Assembly (NCBI RefSeq): GCF_000983115.1
Contig: NZ_CGIH01000004.1
Span: 1 to 64,000 of the forward strand
From: Syntrophomonas zehnderi OL-4
GTDB taxonomy: Bacteria; Bacillota; Syntrophomonadia; Syntrophomonadales; Syntrophomonadaceae
Direction of reading: 5' to 3'
DNA length: 64,000 nt
The notes under the pieces are model-generated. The model ran no database searches. It had not been told where the DNA came from and saw only the letters and a program-made list of their open reading frames with translations. The translations under genes were made by a program, and so were the position numbers. Shown in pieces: positions 42,662 through 51,420 of this stretch (position 1 is its first letter; every line of letters begins with the position of its first letter).

Positions 42662-43684
42662 TTATTCCAGAGGTAATTCGGTGAGCTTGACCAGGTCAAC
42701 GTTTAAGGGGGAGATTTTATATTTGCCTTCCCACATTCCCTGAACGATATCGACTACCTGTTTGTTCACCGGGGTGGCTACGTTGTACTTTTGGCCCCAA
42801 TTGTAGATTATGCCGTTGTACGTATCTATTTCCGGTTCCCGGCCGCCTTCAATATCGTAGAGCATTCCGGTTCTGATATTGCGGTGGGGCCCCATCAGTT
42901 TTTGGAAGATGGGTATTTTTTGTTCAAATTCCTTCTGGGTATTATGATCCAGTAATCTAATATCAAAACCCTGAATCGGCTCGGGGGTTACATTGGCAGC
43001 CCTGGCAACAGCCAGAGATTCTTTCCAGATCTGGGCTGCACAGGCTAAGGCCTTGTTACTGTCTAATACGTCTCCGTAAGGCCCGGCAACTACAGCAGAC
43101 ATGGTGCTAAATGCAGAATTTATGGTTAGTTTCGTCCAGCGGATGCCGATTAAATTATTGGTCATTTCCGGCTGGCCGGCATTTTTAAGGATTTCATATA
43201 CCTCGTGGAGGCGGGGGCTATCCTGGCCGTCCAGCTCACCCAGGTCATAGGACATTTTATCCGGTTCTGAAGTTAGCTTGGATACCCCAGGTTCCACCAG
43301 GGTTGCTCCCCAGCCTACGATACACCCCAATACCCGCTCTTTGCCGACCACTTCGGCTACGGCATCTTCGGGGATGCCATTTTGCATGCATACCACGGTA
43401 CCGTCAGCTTTAAGGTTTTCCTTGACATATTTTAAGGCTGATTTGTTGTGGGTGGTCTTGGTCAGGTAGAGCAGATAGTCATATCCGCCCGTCATTTCAT
43501 CGGGAGTAATCGCTTTTACCGGCTGGTTAAGTTCCATTAAGCCAGTTATCTGGGCACCCTTCTCGTTTAGGGCTTTAACGTGCGGAACGTTTACGTCAAT
43601 TAAATCAATGTCATACCCATTTTTAGTAAGCATGGCCCCAATAACTGTTCCCAGTGAACCTGCTCCCATTATTCCCAATTTCAT
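42662..43684 (-). CDS. Ketopantoate reductase (ApbA/PanE)-family protein
   Basis: A 340-residue NAD(P)-dependent dehydrogenase. The N-terminal GIMGAGSLGTVIGAMLTKNGYDIDLID is the dinucleotide-binding fold; LKADGTVVCMQNGIPEDAVAEVVGKERVLGCIVGWGATLVEPG is the family core; the C-terminal helical domain has WTKLTINSAFSTMSAVV. The family includes 2-dehydropantoate 2-reductase, but paralogues act on other 2-oxo acids; the pantothenate role is not proven here. ATG 43684 with AAAGGAGGTATTCTTCT upstream is the start. Confidence 0.85.
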   Translation of the reverse strand: MKLGIMGAGSLGTVIGAMLTKNGYDIDLIDVNVPHVKALNEKGAQITGLMELNQPVKAITPDEMTGGYDYLLYLTKTTHNKSALKYVKENLKADGTVVCMQNGIPEDAVAEVVGKERVLGCIVGWGATLVEPGVSKLTSEPDKMSYDLGELDGQDSPRLHEVYEILKNAGQPEMTNNLIGIRWTKLTINSAFSTMSAVVAGPYGDVLDSNKALACAAQIWKESLAVARAANVTPEPIQGFDIRLLDHNTQKEFEQKIPIFQKLMGPHRNIRTGMLYDIEGGREPEIDTYNGIIYNWGQKYNVATPVNKQVVDIVQGMWEGKYKISPLNVDLVKLTELPLE

Positions 43685-43809
43685 AGAAGAATACCTCCTT
43701 TGTATTTTTATCAGCATGGTTTGATTACTATGTTGATAAACTCAAGATATGGCAATGAATGTTTACCAGTTAACGCTGGCATTTTTTAAAACCCCGCATA
43801 AAATGCCGC

Positions 43810-45417
43810 CTAGGAATGCATTTTTCTCAGTTCCTGTTTTAGTATTTTACCGGTGGCATTACGCGGAATATCGTTGGTTATATCCACGAATTCGGGAATT
43901 TTGTACTTGGCTGTTTTATCTTTAAGGAAGTCCTTGATTTCATCGCCAGTAAGATCTACGTCCGGTTTGGGTACGACAAAGGCTTTTACCCTTTCGCCCA
44001 AGGCCTGATCGGGGATGCCTATTACAGCTACTTCGGCTACTTTGGGATGCCCTTCAATGACTATTTCAATCTCCCGGGGGTAGATGTTCTCGCCACCGCG
44101 GTTAATCATATCTTTCTTGCGGTCAACGATATAAATGTAGCCATCCTCGTCCATATAGCCTACATCACCAGTATGCAGCCATCCGTTCCTGATGGTTTCT
44201 TTAGTGGCTTGCGGTTGATTCAAGTAGCCTATCATATTGTATCCGCCTGAGGTGCATATTTCGCCGACTTCTCCGGCGGCCATTATTTTATTGTCATCAT
44301 CCATAATTTCTACCGGCTGTCCAGGCATAGGCAGACCGATGGAACCCGGTTTTTTTATTCCGGCCGGGGGGTTAACGGAAGATAGCCCGATTACTTCGGT
44401 TAAGCCATAACCTTCTACGATATCTACGTTAAATTTCTCTTTAAAGCCTCTGATAAGCTCAACCGGGAGTGGGGCAGCGCCGCACATGGCATATCTTAAT
44501 TTGAGTTTGGAACGATCAATCGTTTCAGGATCGATAGCGGTGTAAACATAGGAGTACATAGCCGGGACTCCCATTAAGACGGTAACCCCATAATCTAAAA
44601 CTGTGGGCCAGAAATCGACCGGGGAAAAGGCTTTCCTGATACATAAGGTTTGTCCGCAGTAGACTACCGGATAGCTCCAAACACAAATGGGATTGGTGTG
44701 AAACATCGGCATTATAATCATCATTACGTCATTGCCTTGGAAGAGCTGAATCTTTGCCATGGATTGACTGATAAGAAGCTGTGCCCGGTTGGATGATAGA
44801 ATACCTTTAGGTTTGCCGGTTGTGCCGGAGGAGTATAGTAAAAGGAAGGGATCATCTGGTGATTGAGGAACCAAGGCTTCATCATCAGGATATTTGGCCA
44901 GTATATCGCTTAGTACAGTTTCAGCAATATTGGCGGTGTGTTCTACTCCGGTAACGACTTCAACCACGATGGGTTTATGTGTAGCCTGGGCATAACCAGC
45001 CGCAAAATCCTGCATATATTCACTGCCAACGAAAGCAACTTTGGGTTTGGAATCATCCAGGACGTAGGCAATTTCCGGTCCTTTCAGCATATAGTTTATT
45101 GCCCCGGCAACAGCCCCCAGTTTTTGAGCACCAAACATAGTATAATAGATTTCGGGTGAATTCAAAACCATTACCGATACCACATCACCCTTGGTAACGC
45201 CTTTTTCCTTCAGATAGTTGGCTACCCGATTAGCCCGCTGATTAGTCTGAGCGTAAGTTATTACCTGATCGTAGAATAGGACGTGATTTGCATCCGGTTT
45301 TTCTTGAACCCTGGTGTAGAACATTTCAGCGATACTGTTAAATTCCAGCTTCCTTCCTTGTAAGAAAGGTGCTTCTTCTAATGTTATGGTTGGAAATTCA
45401 AGTCTTTTTCCGCTCAT
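43810..45417 (-). CDS. AMP-dependent acyl-CoA synthetase (fatty-acid CoA ligase type)
   Basis: A 535-residue ANL-superfamily enzyme that activates a carboxylic acid with ATP and CoA. Motifs are LLYSSGTTGKPKGI (P-loop), MPMFHTNPICVW, EGYGLTEVIGLSS, GWLHTGDVGYMDEDGYIYIVDRKKDMINRGGENIYP, and the C-terminal catalytic lysine in RNATGKILKQELRK. The substrate chain length cannot be read. AAGGAGGTT precedes ATG 45417. Acyl-CoA dehydrogenase occurs 13 kb away, fitting fatty-acid oxidation. Confidence 0.92.
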   Translation of the reverse strand: MSGKRLEFPTITLEEAPFLQGRKLEFNSIAEMFYTRVQEKPDANHVLFYDQVITYAQTNQRANRVANYLKEKGVTKGDVVSVMVLNSPEIYYTMFGAQKLGAVAGAINYMLKGPEIAYVLDDSKPKVAFVGSEYMQDFAAGYAQATHKPIVVEVVTGVEHTANIAETVLSDILAKYPDDEALVPQSPDDPFLLLYSSGTTGKPKGILSSNRAQLLISQSMAKIQLFQGNDVMMIIMPMFHTNPICVWSYPVVYCGQTLCIRKAFSPVDFWPTVLDYGVTVLMGVPAMYSYVYTAIDPETIDRSKLKLRYAMCGAAPLPVELIRGFKEKFNVDIVEGYGLTEVIGLSSVNPPAGIKKPGSIGLPMPGQPVEIMDDDNKIMAAGEVGEICTSGGYNMIGYLNQPQATKETIRNGWLHTGDVGYMDEDGYIYIVDRKKDMINRGGENIYPREIEIVIEGHPKVAEVAVIGIPDQALGERVKAFVVPKPDVDLTGDEIKDFLKDKTAKYKIPEFVDITNDIPRNATGKILKQELRKMHS

Positions 45418-46125
45418 CGTTTAACCTCCTTAATATGGATAAAGGTGTAATTATTTAATTTTAAAATCTTCCCGAGCCGTTATTTTCGGGATTTTGGACC
45501 CAACAAGTTGCATCTTGGGGTCATATCGAAAAAACACTAAGCCATTGGTGACCAGGGGTGGTAGCCTTGGGGTGGTAGAAGTAAGTCTTCATTTTATGAT
45601 CAGCCAATGGCTTCCAAAATGTTTGCAGCCCGTATCCAGGTTGTTGGCAGTAGCGTATAGATACTTTAAAACTGCAGGTTATAGGCGTCAGCTTTTTTGG
45701 CAGCTTTGCTGCATTACTGTCTGGTATGTACGGCGCTGCAAATCTACCAAAACCATAATCCTCCTTTCCACATAATGCGCTTTCGGGTATTATTTCATAA
45801 TTACGCAATTATTATGCCAGTAACAGTTTAATTTATAAAAAGTCAGGTATGAAGGCTGATTTTTAGCCCGGTCAAGCCACTCATTTCAATGACAGGCAAG
45901 GTTTTTCTTAAGGACAAAATAAATACGTTATTGTAATAATAATAACAGATATTTACAAAATAGTTGACTCAAATTGACGCATTTTGACGAAAACGGGCGA
46001 CACATACTGTGTCAATTATAAGATAAAAACAATGCTGGCGAAACCTATTCCCGCAATTCCTTTTACAGGGAATTATCCCTTGCGCAATTAAGCGTTCTGT
46101 GATACCATATTTCTGCGAGTAATGC
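45418..46125. other. Non-coding gap with a folded region (45539-45613)
   Basis: This 708-bp gap lies upstream of the acyl-CoA synthetase (minus strand) and of two tRNAs (plus strand). AAGCCATTGG (45539-45548) pairs perfectly with CCAATGGCTT (45604-45613). Inside are ACCAGGGGTGGT and GAAGTAAGTCTTC, giving a three-helix junction on either strand. On the minus strand AAAGGAGGATT precedes an ATG at 45756 opening a 22-codon frame (to 45688). Thus the synthetase may have a structured leader. The rest is AT-rich; TTGAC elements near 45963 and 45985 may belong to the tRNA promoter. Confidence 0.4.
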
Positions 46126-46201
46126 GGAGCCGTGGTGTAGCGGTTAACATGCCGGCCTGTCACGCCGGAGATCGTGGGTTCAAATCCCATCGGCTTCGCC
46201 A
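46126..46201 (+). tRNA. tRNA-Asp (anticodon GTC)
   Basis: A 76-nt tRNA: acceptor GGAGCCG/CGGCTTC, anticodon stem CCGGC/GCCGG around CTGTCAC (GUC), T arm GTGGG-TTCAAAT-CCCAT, encoded CCA. tRNA-Gly follows after 12 bp, likely in one transcript. Confidence 0.96.
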
Positions 46202-46213
46202 GTTTTAAAATGA

Positions 46214-46288
46214 GCGGGAGTAGCTCAGTGGCAGAGCACCGGCTTCCCAAGCCGGGTGTCGAGGGTTCGAACCCCTTTTCCCGCTCCA
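46214..46288 (+). tRNA. tRNA-Gly (anticodon CCC)
   Basis: A 75-nt tRNA: acceptor GCGGGAG with CTTTTCCCGC 3' side, anticodon stem CCGGC/GCCGG around TTCCCAA (CCC), T arm GAGGG-TTCGAAC-CCCTT, encoded CCA. Confidence 0.96.
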
Positions 46289-46444
46289 TAATCCAGGTAT
46301 AGTAACAGACGCGGATAACGCAGCAACCTTAGTAGCGGAGGTAATTCGCTACGGGGGTTTGGAATGTATAAACCTTCAATCTGTGGCTATCTAATTACCA
46401 TTGTTTCGAAGGTGTAAACTTAATTCAGGAAGGGGGTAAGGAGT

Positions 46445-46588
46445 TTGTCAAAACATATGACGATGGTTGTTAAGCCTAGTCTTAAAAGAGATAAAGAATC
46501 TATAAACTGCCGGGAATGTGCCACCTCTTGCCAGTCGGCCTGTAAAACTTCTTGTACGGTTGGAAATCAGAACTGTAAAAATCAGTAA
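46445..46588 (+). CDS. SCIFF ranthipeptide precursor (six cysteines in forty-five)
   Basis: A 47-residue peptide with six Cys (22, 25, 29, 33, 37, 44) and the diagnostic end CQSACKTSCTVGNQNCKNQ. This is the SCIFF family, near universal in Clostridia, in which a radical SAM enzyme installs sulfur-to-carbon thioether crosslinks. The maturase follows directly. The start is TTG 46445, with GGAAGGGGG nine bases upstream; ATG 46457 is an alternative. The peptide's physiological role is not established. It is separated from the maturase by a terminator, so the precursor is likely made in excess. Confidence 0.95.
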   Translation: MSKHMTMVVKPSLKRDKESINCRECATSCQSACKTSCTVGNQNCKNQ

Positions 46589-46606
46589 TTAATTATAGAT
46601 AAGAGC

Positions 46607-46626
46607 GGGGCGCAAGCCCCTTTTTT
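46607..46626 (+). terminator. Terminator between SCIFF precursor and maturase
   Basis: GGGGC-GCAA-GCCCC (46607-46620) followed by six T. It would attenuate transcription into the maturase and keep precursor levels higher. Confidence 0.85.
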
Positions 46627-46684
46627 GTGCCTTCGGGTAATATCAGACAGATTAGTCTGTCGGGTCAAGAGTGAGGAGAGCATT

Positions 46685-48073
46685 TTGTTATCACTTGCCA
46701 ACTATGATTTTCAAGCCCATATCCATCTGTTTAAATGGCAGGAGCATAACCTGCTTTTAGATGTTAATAGCGGAGCTATTCACGTATTGGATGATGCCAG
46801 CTGTAAATTTATTAGTAAATTAATGCAGGTTAAGGGAGATTTCGACGTGGCCAGGGAATGCCTGGCCCAGGAAATACCGGCACTGGAATTGGATGAAATA
46901 ATCGCAGAGGTATCAGCCGCTATCCAGGCCGGGGCACTTTTTACCCCTGCAGAGTTTTGGACGGTAGACCTGTCTGCCATGCAAGTCAAAGCCCTTTGCC
47001 TGAATGTCGCTCATGCCTGCAATATGAAATGCAGCTATTGCTTTGCGAGCCAGGGTGATTTTGGCATGGACGCCTGCCTGATGTCGCTGGAAACAGCCTG
47101 CCAGGCACTGGATTTTTTGATGGAGAAAAGCGGGGCTGTAAAAAACCTGGAGGTAGACTTCTTCGGTGGCGAACCGCTACTGGCAGCCCCGATGCTAAAA
47201 GACCTGGTTCAATACGGCCGTAAGTTGGAAAAGCAGTATAACAAAAAGATTAATTTCACCCTGACTACCAATGCCCTCTTGCTAAATGATGAGATAATCC
47301 AGTTTATATTGGATGAAAAGCTGGGGGTTATCCTCAGCCTGGATGGCAGGCCGGAAACGAATGACCGTCATCGGGTGTTAAGGGATGGCTCCGGAAGCTA
47401 TGATATCATTGTGCCCAAAATTAAGAATATGGTGGACAAACAACCGGTAAGTTATTACGTGCGGGGTACTTTTAGCAGGAAAAACCTGGACTTTACCAGG
47501 GATTTGCAGCATCTGGTGGAACTGGGGTTTAAGTCGATTTCACTCGAACCGGCGGTGGGCCCTGACAATGGTTTCAGTATTCAGGAAGAGGATTTGCCTG
47601 CAGTCCTGCAGGAATATGAAAATTTAACCGGGCTGCTGTATAACTACCAGTTGTCAGGAAAGCCGGTGGATTTCTTTCATTATAATCTGGATCTGCAAAA
47701 GGGGCCCTGCCTGGCCAAGCGCATTTCAGGCTGTGGGGCAGGTGTCGAATATCTGGTGGTAACGCCTTCCGGGGATATTTACCCTTGTCATCAGTTTGTG
47801 GGCGAAGCCGGGTTTTTAATGGGCAATGTTTTTACGGGACTTTTAGACGAGGAGATAAGGTTAAACTTTTCCGGTAATCACCTGGGAAATAAAAAAGAAT
47901 GTCGAAATTGCTGGGCGCGCTATTTCTGTGGCGGAGGCTGTCATGCCAATGCCTACCACAGCAATAACGACATATCCATACCTAGTAAAGTAAGCTGTAT
48001 GATGCATCGCAAACGCATTGAAGGAGCCATTTATTTGGAAGCCATGCAAAAAACAGAGGCGTCATTTTTATAA
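46685..48073 (+). CDS. SCIFF peptide radical SAM maturase (SPASM)
   Basis: A 462-residue radical SAM protein. The SAM-binding CNMKCSYC triad (Cys112, 116, 119) is followed by FFGGEPLL. A C-terminal SPASM domain with CGAGVEYLVVTPSGDIYPC, CRNCWARYFCGGGC and CMMHRKR would hold two auxiliary Fe-S clusters. The N-terminal LLLDVNSGAIHVLDD matches maturases of SCIFF peptides, which form thioether links on the neighbouring precursor. TTG 46685 with GAGGAGAG upstream is preferred over the frame start at 46625. Confidence 0.94.
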   Translation: MLSLANYDFQAHIHLFKWQEHNLLLDVNSGAIHVLDDASCKFISKLMQVKGDFDVARECLAQEIPALELDEIIAEVSAAIQAGALFTPAEFWTVDLSAMQVKALCLNVAHACNMKCSYCFASQGDFGMDACLMSLETACQALDFLMEKSGAVKNLEVDFFGGEPLLAAPMLKDLVQYGRKLEKQYNKKINFTLTTNALLLNDEIIQFILDEKLGVILSLDGRPETNDRHRVLRDGSGSYDIIVPKIKNMVDKQPVSYYVRGTFSRKNLDFTRDLQHLVELGFKSISLEPAVGPDNGFSIQEEDLPAVLQEYENLTGLLYNYQLSGKPVDFFHYNLDLQKGPCLAKRISGCGAGVEYLVVTPSGDIYPCHQFVGEAGFLMGNVFTGLLDEEIRLNFSGNHLGNKKECRNCWARYFCGGGCHANAYHSNNDISIPSKVSCMMHRKRIEGAIYLEAMQKTEASFL

Positions 48074-48158
48074 AATTCCATATATTTAGCAGGAACTTCT
48101 TGCTTGATGTAGAACTATAAACAAACAGAAATCATATTTTGGAAATTGGAGATTATTA

Positions 48159-49499
48159 ATGTTAAATTTTATAACTCACAGGAAAATGCTAGTAATAGCA
48201 GGGGTATCATTGTTTGTTTTTTTATTGGGAATTTGGTGTTTGGGTGTGAAAACCCCAGCCTATGCGGTTTTTATCAACGGTCAAAAGAAGTTTATCGTTA
48301 AGGATGCGCGTACTGTAGATAAGGCTTTAGACGAAATAACCAAAAAGCAGGTAGGCGGTCGTAAAAATGTAGAACTCAGCAGCAAAGTAAACCTTAAGAG
48401 AACGTTTGTTAAGCGTGATTCCCTAATGGCCGCTACCCAGGTTGAAGCAGAACTTAAGAAGAACCTCCAATTTAAAATGGCGGCAGCGGCGATCGTTGTA
48501 AACGGAAAACCCATCGCTTATGTAAATAATGAAGCTACGGCCAAGAAATTGCTCGACAAGATCAAAGATGAAAATAGTCAGGTTGAGGAAGGCGAGAAAC
48601 TTATCACGGCAAAATTTGTTGAGAAAGTGCAGATTGAACCGACCCAGGTTGCTATAGCCCGCGTATTGTCATCTAAGGGGGCCTGGAACCTGATTACTAC
48701 CGGAACCGCCTGCCCTGAAAAATATACCATCAAGGAAGGCGACAGCCTGTGGAGCATAGCCCGTCAGCACGATATGTATGTTGCTGATATATTAAAAGCC
48801 AACCAACTACAAGAAGACGATATTCTCGATCTCGATCAGGAGATCGTACTGATCAAATGCAAGCCATACATTAATGTGGTGGCAAAAATTGAGGGCAGCA
48901 AAACCGAGGCGATACCCTATCAAACCAAGGTCATAACTGATCGTGGCGCCAGCAACAGTGTCAATATCAAAAACCAGGGTGCCGATGGTGAAAAGCAGAT
49001 AGCCTACGTATTAAGCAAACGCAATGGAGTAATTGAAAATCGGGAAATATTATCCGAAAAGATTATTAAACAACCCACTGATCGGGTGGTCGTAAAAGGT
49101 ACGCGGGTGGTCAACGTAGCTTCCCGTGGCGGCAGCCTGGGGTCAGGCCGTCTGTCCTGGCCGGCGCATGGTTCGATTAGCCAGTATTTTAGCGGCCGAC
49201 ATAGCGGGATTGATATTGCCGGCAGCGCCGGTTCAGCGGTTCGGGCAGCAGACAGTGGCACGGTGGTCTTTGCCGGCCGCCAAGGGGGATATGGTAATTT
49301 TATCATTATCAATCATGGCAACGGCTTAGTAACCCGTTACGCCCATTGTTCCAGCCTTAATGTATCCGCAGGGCAGTCGGTTGCCAGCGGACAAACTATC
49401 GGCACCCGCGGCTCCACCGGAAGGAGCACGGGCCCGCATCTGCATTTTGAGGTCTTAGCCAACGGAAGGTTCGTAAATCCGCTTAACTATTTGCGCTAA
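48159..49499 (+). CDS. M23 peptidoglycan endopeptidase with LysM and G5 domains
   Basis: A 446-residue envelope protein. An N-terminal membrane anchor (about 8-28) is followed by a helical region, LysM (YTIKEGDSLWSIARQHDMYVADILKANQL, about 190-220), a G5 domain (about 245-325), and a C-terminal M23 metallopeptidase with SGRHSGIDIAG (zinc His and Asp) and GPHLHFEV. It cleaves peptide crosslinks in the wall. This layout matches Bacillota proteins of the sporulation or cell-division type. It ends with a terminator. Confidence 0.92.
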   Translation: MLNFITHRKMLVIAGVSLFVFLLGIWCLGVKTPAYAVFINGQKKFIVKDARTVDKALDEITKKQVGGRKNVELSSKVNLKRTFVKRDSLMAATQVEAELKKNLQFKMAAAAIVVNGKPIAYVNNEATAKKLLDKIKDENSQVEEGEKLITAKFVEKVQIEPTQVAIARVLSSKGAWNLITTGTACPEKYTIKEGDSLWSIARQHDMYVADILKANQLQEDDILDLDQEIVLIKCKPYINVVAKIEGSKTEAIPYQTKVITDRGASNSVNIKNQGADGEKQIAYVLSKRNGVIENREILSEKIIKQPTDRVVVKGTRVVNVASRGGSLGSGRLSWPAHGSISQYFSGRHSGIDIAGSAGSAVRAADSGTVVFAGRQGGYGNFIIINHGNGLVTRYAHCSSLNVSAGQSVASGQTIGTRGSTGRSTGPHLHFEVLANGRFVNPLNYLR

Positions 49500-49507
49500 T
49501 TACATGT

Positions 49508-49545
49508 ATAACCCTGGCCTTAAGGGGTCAGGGTTATTGTTTTCT
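49508..49545 (+). terminator. Terminator after the M23 gene
   Basis: ATAACCCTG (49508-49516) pairs with CAGGGTTAT (49529-49537), followed by TGTTTTCTTT. Confidence 0.8.
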
Positions 49546-49571
49546 TTAGCACTAATGAAGGAGGCAATATA

Positions 49572-50477
49572 ATGTATGACGTCATTATACTGGGGGCCGG
49601 CCCAGCCGGTTTAACCGCCGGGTTATATACCGGGCGCGCCAAATTAAAAACATTAATCCTGGAAGCAAGCAATATTGGCGGTAATGCTGCCTGGATTGAC
49701 CAGCTTGACAATTACCCGGGATTTCCTGAAGGCGTTTCCGGGGGTGAATTGATGGACAGCTTCTATAAACAGGCGGAGCGCTTCGGCGTAGAAACCCGTT
49801 TTGAGGAGGTAATTAAGGTTGAGTCCCTGCCGGAAGGAAAAAAAGTCACTACGACCGAAGGATATTATATGTCCCAGGCGGTGGTTATTACCCTGGGTGC
49901 CAAACGCAGAGAATTAGAGGTTCCCGGTGAACAGGAATTTAAGGGCAGCGGCGTATCTTACTGTGCTACCTGTGATGCGGCGTTTTTTGCCGATTGCCCG
50001 GTAGCGGTCGTTGGTGGGGGCGATTCAGCCGTAAAAGAAGCCTTGTTTTTGGCAGACATTGCCTCCAAGGTTTATCTTATCCATCGCCGGGAAGGATTCA
50101 GGGCCAACCAAACCGCTGTGGACAAAATGCTGGCAAATGATAAAATTGAACTTAAACTAAATAAAGTTATCACCCGAATCGAGGGTGATGGGATCATGCG
50201 CAGGGTTGTTCTCCGGGATGTTAATACCCAGGCCGAAGAAGTTTTGGAGATTGAAGGTTTGTTTGTAAGTATAGGCTTGGTGGCCGCAGCCGATTTTTTG
50301 GAAGGATTGGTGGAAACCAGGGATGGCTATGTGGTAACCGATGATGAGATGCATACTTCCGTGGAGGGAATTTTTGCGGCTGGTGATATCAGGGTCAAAC
50401 AAGGCCGTCAGGTAGCTACGGCGGTAGGCGATGGCGCTCAGGCCGGAATCGCTGTAACCGCCTATCTCAAAGAATAG
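49572..50477 (+). CDS. trxB: Thioredoxin reductase
   Basis: A 301-residue FAD/NADPH enzyme that reduces thioredoxin. The FAD motif is DVIILGAGPAGLTAGLYTGRA (start at residue 3), the redox pair CATC is at 131-134, the NADPH motif VAVVGGGDSAVKEALFLA follows, and the C-terminal FAD motif is GIFAAGDIRVKQGRQVATAVGDGAQAG. Length and order are normal. AAGGAGG precedes the start. Confidence 0.95.
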   Translation: MYDVIILGAGPAGLTAGLYTGRAKLKTLILEASNIGGNAAWIDQLDNYPGFPEGVSGGELMDSFYKQAERFGVETRFEEVIKVESLPEGKKVTTTEGYYMSQAVVITLGAKRRELEVPGEQEFKGSGVSYCATCDAAFFADCPVAVVGGGDSAVKEALFLADIASKVYLIHRREGFRANQTAVDKMLANDKIELKLNKVITRIEGDGIMRRVVLRDVNTQAEEVLEIEGLFVSIGLVAAADFLEGLVETRDGYVVTDDEMHTSVEGIFAAGDIRVKQGRQVATAVGDGAQAGIAVTAYLKE

Positions 50478-50555
50478 CTGATATACCAGTATTTGCTTAG
50501 CCCCTTATAGCTTTACCCATAGTATAATCATGGGTGGAGGGGAGGGGCTTTAACC

Positions 50556-51407
50556 ATGTTGTTTGGGAACAAGAACAATCTTAGTCTAATACTGGTACTG
50601 TTGATTATAGTACTGGCAACCCTGGGACTTTCCAGGAACAGCTCCTTGCCCAGGCAACTCTGGCAAAATTTCTTTCGTTTTATGGTAGGACAGGAAACCA
50701 AATTAAGTACGGCTCAGCTTAATGAGCTTAAAACTGAGCACTATACCGTCAAATTTAGTGAACGTGATAGTGATTATGTTCACCTGGTAGCTGATACAGC
50801 CGAAACAGCCTATGATTTGGTTAGCCGGGAGATGAACTGGCAAACGGGCCAGAAGACAACTATTATTATATACCCGGACAGCCAGAGCCTGGCTAAGAGT
50901 TTTGGATGGGATAAAGACGATAAGGCCATGGGGGTTTATTGGGGCGGAACTATCCGTATCCTGTCACCTCGGGAATGGTTAAAACAACCATATGACCAGG
51001 AAGAATTTCTAAAAAATGGCCCGATGGTGCATGAATTTGTACATCTTATGGTTGACGAAAAGACCCGGGGGAATTATAATCGCTGGTGGACGGAGGGAGT
51101 AGCCCAGTATGTAGAAAAAAAGCTGACCGGTTTTGAATTTAAAACCTCTGCAGCTGGACAGCCGGACTCCATGTATACACTGGAGGAACTAGCCAAAAAC
51201 TTTGACCGATTAAATCAGCAGGCTGCTTACTGGGAGTCGCTGAAAGCGGTTGAATATATCGCAGAAAAATACGGTGAAGAATCTATATATGTGATTATGG
51301 ATTACCTGGGAAAAGGCTACACCATGGAAAAAGCCTGTGAAATGGCTACAGGTACTGATTTTAAAAATTTTGCATATCAATGTTATCAATATATGGAAAA
51401 GCAATAG
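50556..51407 (+). CDS. Membrane-anchored metallopeptidase (peptidase MA-like)
   Basis: A 283-residue protein with an N-terminal hydrophobic anchor (about 8-25) and the zinc motif HEFVH in GPMVHEFVHLMVDE near residues 155-168, plus a downstream WWTEGVAQYVEKK with the likely third zinc ligand. This is the gluzincin-type peptidase MA-like fold; the substrate is unknown. GGAGGGG precedes ATG 50556. Its 3' end runs to 14 bp before the murA start. Confidence 0.82.
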   Translation: MLFGNKNNLSLILVLLIIVLATLGLSRNSSLPRQLWQNFFRFMVGQETKLSTAQLNELKTEHYTVKFSERDSDYVHLVADTAETAYDLVSREMNWQTGQKTTIIIYPDSQSLAKSFGWDKDDKAMGVYWGGTIRILSPREWLKQPYDQEEFLKNGPMVHEFVHLMVDEKTRGNYNRWWTEGVAQYVEKKLTGFEFKTSAAGQPDSMYTLEELAKNFDRLNQQAAYWESLKAVEYIAEKYGEESIYVIMDYLGKGYTMEKACEMATGTDFKNFAYQCYQYMEKQ

Positions 51408-51420
51408 TGAGGTGTACTTC

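Noticed and set aside
45521-45808. 95-residue minus-strand frame and an opposing 93-residue frame in the gap
   Set aside because: Neither has a convincing ribosome site or protein-like composition, and both overlap the folded region.
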